DNA of 64,000 nucleotides, from positions 1 through 64,000 of the forward strand of contig JAOCPU010000075.1 of NCBI GenBank assembly GCA_035772785.1, given 5' to 3'. Position numbers and translations under genes: made by a program. This document shows, one piece after another, positions 59,031 through 64,000 of the stretch. Origin of the DNA: Phlebiopsis flavidoalba. Lineage: Eukaryota > Basidiomycota > Agaricomycetes > Polyporales > Phanerochaetaceae. The notes beneath the pieces were generated by a model. That model saw nothing but the letters and a program-made list of their open reading frames with translations. It searched no databases and was not told where the DNA came from. Each line of letters starts with the position of its first letter. The stretch's first letter is position 1.

Positions 59031-59399
59031 TTGGTAGGAATTTGGGAATACCAAATCTCGAACGTGACCTTTTGCTGTAGAAGTACGTATTGGGACCATC
59101 TTCTTAGCGTAAAACGGGTGGACGTTAGTGGTATGTTTCCTAGCCTACCCGAGCTGGTTGGCCGTATACCCAGATGACAGTCCCTGAGCAGCCACTCAGG
59201 GCTTATTCTTTAACACAGGATTTCAAAACCAATGAACATCTAGGCCAATACAAACGTTGGGATGGCAAAATCGTCCGGATAAACGATCGCGTTCGGTAAC
59301 AACCGGCATGGATGTACATTCTTTTTGGGCAAAACATCGCAACGTACTTAAGCATAATCACATCATTAGCCATGCTGACCTAGCGTCTATTCGCTAGTC
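59031..59399. other. Spacer after MFS gene 1; no supported gene
   Basis: Base composition falls toward AT at its right end. No coding signal seen. Confidence 0.35.
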
Positions 59400-60528
59400 A
59401 GAGAAAATGACGCCGCGATTACATTTTAAGAATATTATACTAGTACCCTCGTTTCTTAATATATAATTCTGTCATCAATTGTGAATTTTTGAATAAGTTT
59501 GAACCTATTAAATGAAACATTATACATTCACTTATCTTAGTGTTTTTAATGTAGCCCCTTTGTCAAATGGCAATTATTTAAACATTCCGCCTCTATTTTT
59601 ATTCACAGCTAACCCCAATATTTCAGTATGCCGCCCTTTCAATTCATAAATCTCATTATCCTAATTCTCTTCCAACTATGCAATCTCCCTATAGCAACAT
59701 TGTCATATAAGTGTCCAGTAATCATGATATTTGTCAATCCTATTGATGTATCCTTTTTGTAAGTCTATGATCTGATCATATATAACGTATGCTGAATCTG
59801 TTTCTGGTTAATTCTTTTATCATCACACATTTATATCCGCTAATATACCTCGGTTTCTTATTACATTTTATTTTGTCCTATCAATATTAAATGGAATTAT
59901 TCTATTTCATTGGTTCATCCAATCATATACAATACTGTGCTCTATATGATAGTTTCACACCATATGTACGATTGGCCCTCTGATTAGTGGATTATTGAAA
60001 TTTGTATCTTGGGATGTTAACTGTTTTTTTTTTCTGTATTTGTATTGTGAGTCCTAATATTCGTAATTTTTCAAATTTTGTTTGTCTTGCCCATATCTAT
60101 GTTTTGCACTCTCAAATAAAGCTATTTATTAGATTTTTTAATAACGTGTGCAATTTCATTCGTATTCCAGAAATTGGCTATGCGGACGTATATTTTTCCA
60201 CATTTTTAATTATCCTTCTAATTTCTACTAATTTCAAAATATATTATCACATATATCGAGCATATGTATTCTTCATAGCTCTGCTTCGCTTAATTATCTT
60301 ACGCTTTATACATTAATTGTTAGATTTTATGATAATATCTTAATATTGTGATCTTATAATTGAATTTTTTGTTTCGGTAATTTTACATTATTATACTCAT
60401 ATTCATGTTCATGGGTGTTTTAACATTGTATCACATTCATAAATTCCCAATACATGAATATTTCCATCTTGCTGTTTCCCATTCTTTAATCATTATACTT
60501 TATCCCCAGGCAGCTTGGTTTTTTCGTC
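59400..60528. other. AT-rich island without recognised genes
   Basis: About 1.1 kb is strikingly A/T-rich compared with both sides, with many runs of T and TATAT. The longest frame (60002-60316, 104 codons) is Phe/Ile/Tyr-rich as expected by composition and has no family motif. No tRNA or rRNA signature was seen. It ends abruptly at a long C tract. Confidence 0.6.
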
Positions 60529-60546
60529 ACCCCCCTCCCCCCCTCC

Positions 60547-60581
<35 letters not shown>

Positions 60582-60588
60582 CCCCCCC
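60529..60588 (+). repeat. C-rich tract with a 31-base C run
   Basis: From 60529 to 60588 the plus strand is C apart from a few T and one A at the edge. The longest pure run is 60548-60578. Confidence 0.85.
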
Positions 60589-61763
60589 ATCCAAAGCAAC
60601 AGCGGCTATCGCTCATGGCCCGGGTTCTCTGCAGATTCTGTCGAGCGTATGTTCATAAGCGTTGGTATTGTCCTGTATCCTAGCGTTTCCAAGTCATCAT
60701 GTTTACCAGGCATATCAAGTCGCAAGACGCGACGACAAGCTACCTGCGCGAGCAGAGAGGCGACAGGATTGGGTGGTTGTATACTGCCACGCAGCAATTG
60801 CTGAGACCTTGGGCGACAAAAGCTGTGGAATTTTCAGAGTTATACCCTGTGAATTTGAGCGAAGCGAATCTACAAATATATTTATTACGAAAACCATAGG
60901 CTTTGAAACAATTCACGAATGAAAAGAGTAGCCCTCTACGTATTCTTCAAACACCTTTCCAATTTGTCCCTCGTTTTCGACAAAGATAAGTCGAATTTGT
61001 TGCCTCTTCAATTTGACTCATCGGACCTGTACGCTGATACCTACTATGCATTGTCTCTTAAGCTTTCGAAGGCCGCATCTGATGCGCTCCCGCACTAACC
61101 AGAGTGTGGCTGTCAATCTCGGAGTTTTTCATGCGCCTCTTCCCGGGCCACCTCTAAGGGACGGCGTGTCCCGGGCACTGGCAAGCTCATAACGCTTCGT
61201 GTTTAATGATCTTCGACAGAGTTTTGATACGCTTCGATCAAGTCTAGAAACTAACCCTATTGCTATCAGGTGTCATGCGCTGCTCTGTCCCCCGGGTGAC
61301 GCCCATCCCTTCATGCGGAGTGATTCCAATCGCCAAGGGCCAGCTCGCCAAATTTCCACGGGCACATCTGGGGCATATTTGTGTTTCTTGTTCCGCTGGC
61401 CAGAGGGGCATTAAACGGAGCATAAGTCAGGCACTCTATATGATGCTGATAATACGATACACACTGTTAGCCAGCAAACCCACATTCCAGAGGTCCGATG
61501 GCGACTTTAGCTCACGTTGATGGACGGTGAGTGGGGCTTGGAAACATCCCAATTTTTGTAGACTGTTCTACTTATCTCCATCCGGAATTTCCACAGCGCG
61601 TTTGAATATACCACCAAGAATTTGACTGTTCTCACTATGAGCCTAAGATGCGTACCGATGGTATTGGATTGCATGAGAAGCTCATGAATTAACGCCACCA
61701 ACGACTTTATCAATCTAGGCAGTGGCTTGTCAAAACATCGCCATTGTTCGCCATCGTTCTATT
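60589..61763. other. No supported gene
   Basis: Frames of 60-92 codons at 60405-60922 and 61199-61520 on the plus strand lack motifs. Confidence 0.35.
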
Positions 61764-61824
61764 CCCCCCCCCCCCCCCCCCCCCCCCCCTTGTTGGGGGA
61801 TTGGGGGTGGGGGGGGGGGGGGGG
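61764..61824 (+). repeat. C26 tract followed by G-rich tract ending in G16
   Basis: Positions 61764-61789 are 26 C. After TTGTT come G-runs of 5 and 5, then 16 G at 61809-61824. The two arms can pair as a hairpin, and the G side can form a quadruplex. Confidence 0.85.
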
Positions 61825-62120
61825 TGGATGAGCCCTGCGCTCCTCGTGAAACTTCTCGGCACTCCATCAATGCCGTTTCAGAATCGGGCAAGGGCTTAAG
61901 GATGTCTACCCGTGTTTGGCGTTCGAAAAGCTGGAGTTCTCGCACACAAGTTGAGCCCCTGTACTCCACGGGTGGACAGGTCATGTGTACAGCCGTACAC
62001 ACCAAAGCCAATCTCCCACGTCAAAACTCTTTATATTTGCCAGTCGGTGCGATGTGAAGTCTCGCTTTTGCTTGCCCTTTCGCGACGAGCGGATCTCGAC
62101 CTCCGACATGATTGTAGAGA

Positions 62121-64000
62121 ATGGCAACGTCTACGCTCCGCGGCAGCACGAAGGAATCCCTTCCGCCTCGAGAAAGTCTACCCGAGAAAGAGGACAGCTA
62201 CCAACATAGAGCGAGCTGGAGGAATATCGACCTCGAATTGACAACCAGCTCATCTGAAAAGGTCGGGACGACTCTGCGGCATGTGAAACGCGCCGCCTCA
62301 ATTGTCGGACGCCGAGCTCGCACGACTTTATACCGCAAAATCGATTTTCGTCTGCTACACGATGATCATTGCGATGCAGGTTTGCTCATACCTTGATAGA
62401 GGTATGTAGGTACCATCTTCCTACATGAACGACAATCTAATCCCTCCTGTCTAGGAGCCCAGGAAAACATTGGTAGAAGATTCTTCTAGACGCCTACCAT
62501 GCGCTTCGCCTCAATGACATCTTCAGGCAATGCGAAACTTCAAGTCTGACAACACAGCTAAACCTCACTGGCAAACAAGTACAACAATGCAATTGTTGTA
62601 TAGTCTTTTCGCACACATAACTCTCAATCATCATATCTGATAGAACTATTCAAGGCGTTATATGACTCGTGGTACGAAATGCTGTGGGCCCATTCTTGTA
62701 GCATGCCGCACTAATACTGATCACCAGCGGAGTAGCCGTACATCATATTCGAGGAATTCCTCCCGCGGGGTAAGGCCCCAATGCGATACCATTATTGACG
62801 CGCATTGTAAGCGGTACTGACATGCACGAGTCTGGTGATGAAGAAACTGCGCCCGTCTCGGTGAGCAAGACTCATTTAATTTGGTATATAGCTCACAGAC
62901 ACGCTACAGCTGGCTGCCGTCGCTCGTGTAAGCCATCATCGCGCTCTTTCACGTTTCCAATCTTACGACATCTGTAGATGCTATGGGGGTAGCCATGTTG
63001 GAGACTTCCCCCTTCTCGTGCCTCGTAACTTAGCTCACATGGAACTAGGTCTCTCATGGGCCTTGATCAAAACGTATGAGACTACACAAACTGGTGTTAT
63101 GCTTGACCTGACGCTCGCGATAGGTATCCGCAGCTCATAGGACTTAGGATCACAATGGGCGGACTTGAGGCGGGATTGTTTACCTGCGCGGCTTGTAGTG
63201 AGTAAACAAGCGTGTCATGCTTCCCAACAGCTCTGACCACATTACAGTCTCTCCATGTGGTATCCGAAGCACAAGCTCTACTATCGAATGGCCCTCTATT
63301 GGGGTGGTTCGACTATTGCAGGTGCGCTGCTATTATTGTATAGCAGCAAATATGCGCGTAACGCAAATCTCATGCAGGGGCGTTTTCCGGAATCCTGGCA
63401 TTTGGAATCTCCTTCATGTCTGGCACAGACGGAAAGCTGGGATGGTCGTGGATATTCGTGAGTTCTGCGGTAGTTGTTGACAAGTCGAGCGCATTAATGT
63501 TTTCATTAGATTATCGAAGGCATCATCACGATTGTGGTCGGATTCATCGCCTTATTTGGCGAGTCTACTCCCAGTTGTTCCTGACGCTATTAGTCTTAAC
63601 GTTCCCGTTTTGTAGTTCTGGTCGATTCTCCAGAGACCGCCAATTTATCAGTATAAGGGAACGAGAGTACATCTCGTGGAAGCAGAGTGAGCCACTCCCG
63701 ACTAAAATTCCTATTTGCTCTCATGTAAAGCAGAGTATGAGGTTTCTTCTGTGGGCGAGGATCAGTCATTTAAATGGAGCCATCTTCGTAGCGGGCACTG
63801 TCAGATTGGCAGGTACGTCTTCCTTGCAGGCTTCCCCATGGACTCCTCTCACATCGATAATGCTAGATATACTCAAACGGGATACTCTTTACATCTGTCA
63901 TTGCACCGCGTGCGTGGCTTTGAATTGCATTCGTGCAGACTCTGACTCATCTATTTTCTCTCTATAGTATATGGCATATCATTCTTCTTACCGTGAGTCT
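62121..64000 (+). CDS. MFS transporter 2, allantoate-permease type, runs off the right edge
   Basis: This is a paralogue of the gene at 56740. ATG 62121 opens a hydrophilic N-terminus (MATSTLRGSTKESLPPRESL) leading to ARTTLYRKIDFRLL (62310s), then in another frame SYLD-like first-helix sequence. Next: SGNAKLQ and LNLTGK then YNNAIVV (62520-62600), LVMKKLRPSR (62830s), LIGLRITMGGLEAGLF (63135-63180), MWYPKHKLYYRMALYWGGST then IAGALLLLY (63255-63345), MSGTDGKLGWSWIFV (63416-63460), IIEGIITIVVGFIALFG-like sequence (63510-63560, frame-broken), FISIREREYISWKQ (63645-63690) and FKWSHL (63770s). The frame changes several times. The C-terminal half lies outside the window. Confidence 0.75.

Noticed and set aside
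60002..60316. 104-codon hydrophobic frame, possible mitochondrial or plasmid protein
   Set aside because: Its Phe/Ile/Tyr content follows from AT-rich DNA, and no conserved motif is present.
1..64000. CRISPR arrays, operons, Shine-Dalgarno sites, rRNA genes
   Set aside because: None were seen. Intron-rich genes and fungal protein families make a prokaryotic reading untenable.

Overview
The window looks like a piece of a basidiomycete (Agaricomycetes) nuclear genome. Genes are split by short GT-AG introns of roughly 35-75 nt, there are no bacterial operons or ribosome-binding sites, and the recognisable proteins are fungal: Sec61 alpha, a CSC1/RSN1 (DUF221) channel, F-box proteins, GH92 alpha-mannosidases, an AAA ATPase, allantoate-permease-type MFS transporters and a very large PH/coiled-coil protein of a type I recall only from mushrooms. 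All homology statements come from recognising sequence motifs; no search was run.

Layout. 1-4.2 kb holds a partial reading frame, a small Ser/Thr-rich membrane protein and short repeats, including a clean 584-bp MITE with 28-bp terminal inverted repeats and a TA duplication. A CSC1-type channel (4.2-8.4 kb, +) converges on SEC61 (8.8-10.6 kb, -). From 10.9 to 16.0 kb lie four degenerate head-to-tail copies of an unrecognised gene, interrupted by two insertions. Minus-strand genes follow: a small membrane protein with two CxxC pairs (16.7-17.1 kb), a membrane protein with the WT-x-x-HG motif (18.0-19.3 kb) and one giant gene (20.3-32.9 kb) with a PH-like segment, a GVSP repeat block, a 276-bp A-rich tract and a coiled-coil C-terminus. 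Two paralogous F-box genes (33.7-38.3 kb, +) flank a second inverted-repeat element. Then come a mucin-like membrane protein (39.4-40.7 kb, +), two tandem GH92 genes (41.2-50.8 kb, -), an AAA ATPase with a DUF7025-like N-terminus (53.3-56.2 kb, +), and two MFS transporter genes (56.7-59.0 kb and 62.1 kb to the window end, +). The MFS genes are separated by an AT-rich island ending in long C and G homopolymers.

The genes do not form a pathway. The common theme is local duplication (four-copy array, F-box pair, GH92 pair, MFS pair) plus small non-autonomous elements between copies.

Almost every recognisable gene, including the normally essential SEC61, contains several single-base frame breaks while protein similarity and splice sites remain good. 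The simplest reading is an indel-prone assembly, so calls of 'frameshifted' should not be taken as proof of pseudogenes. Exon limits are approximate unless stated.
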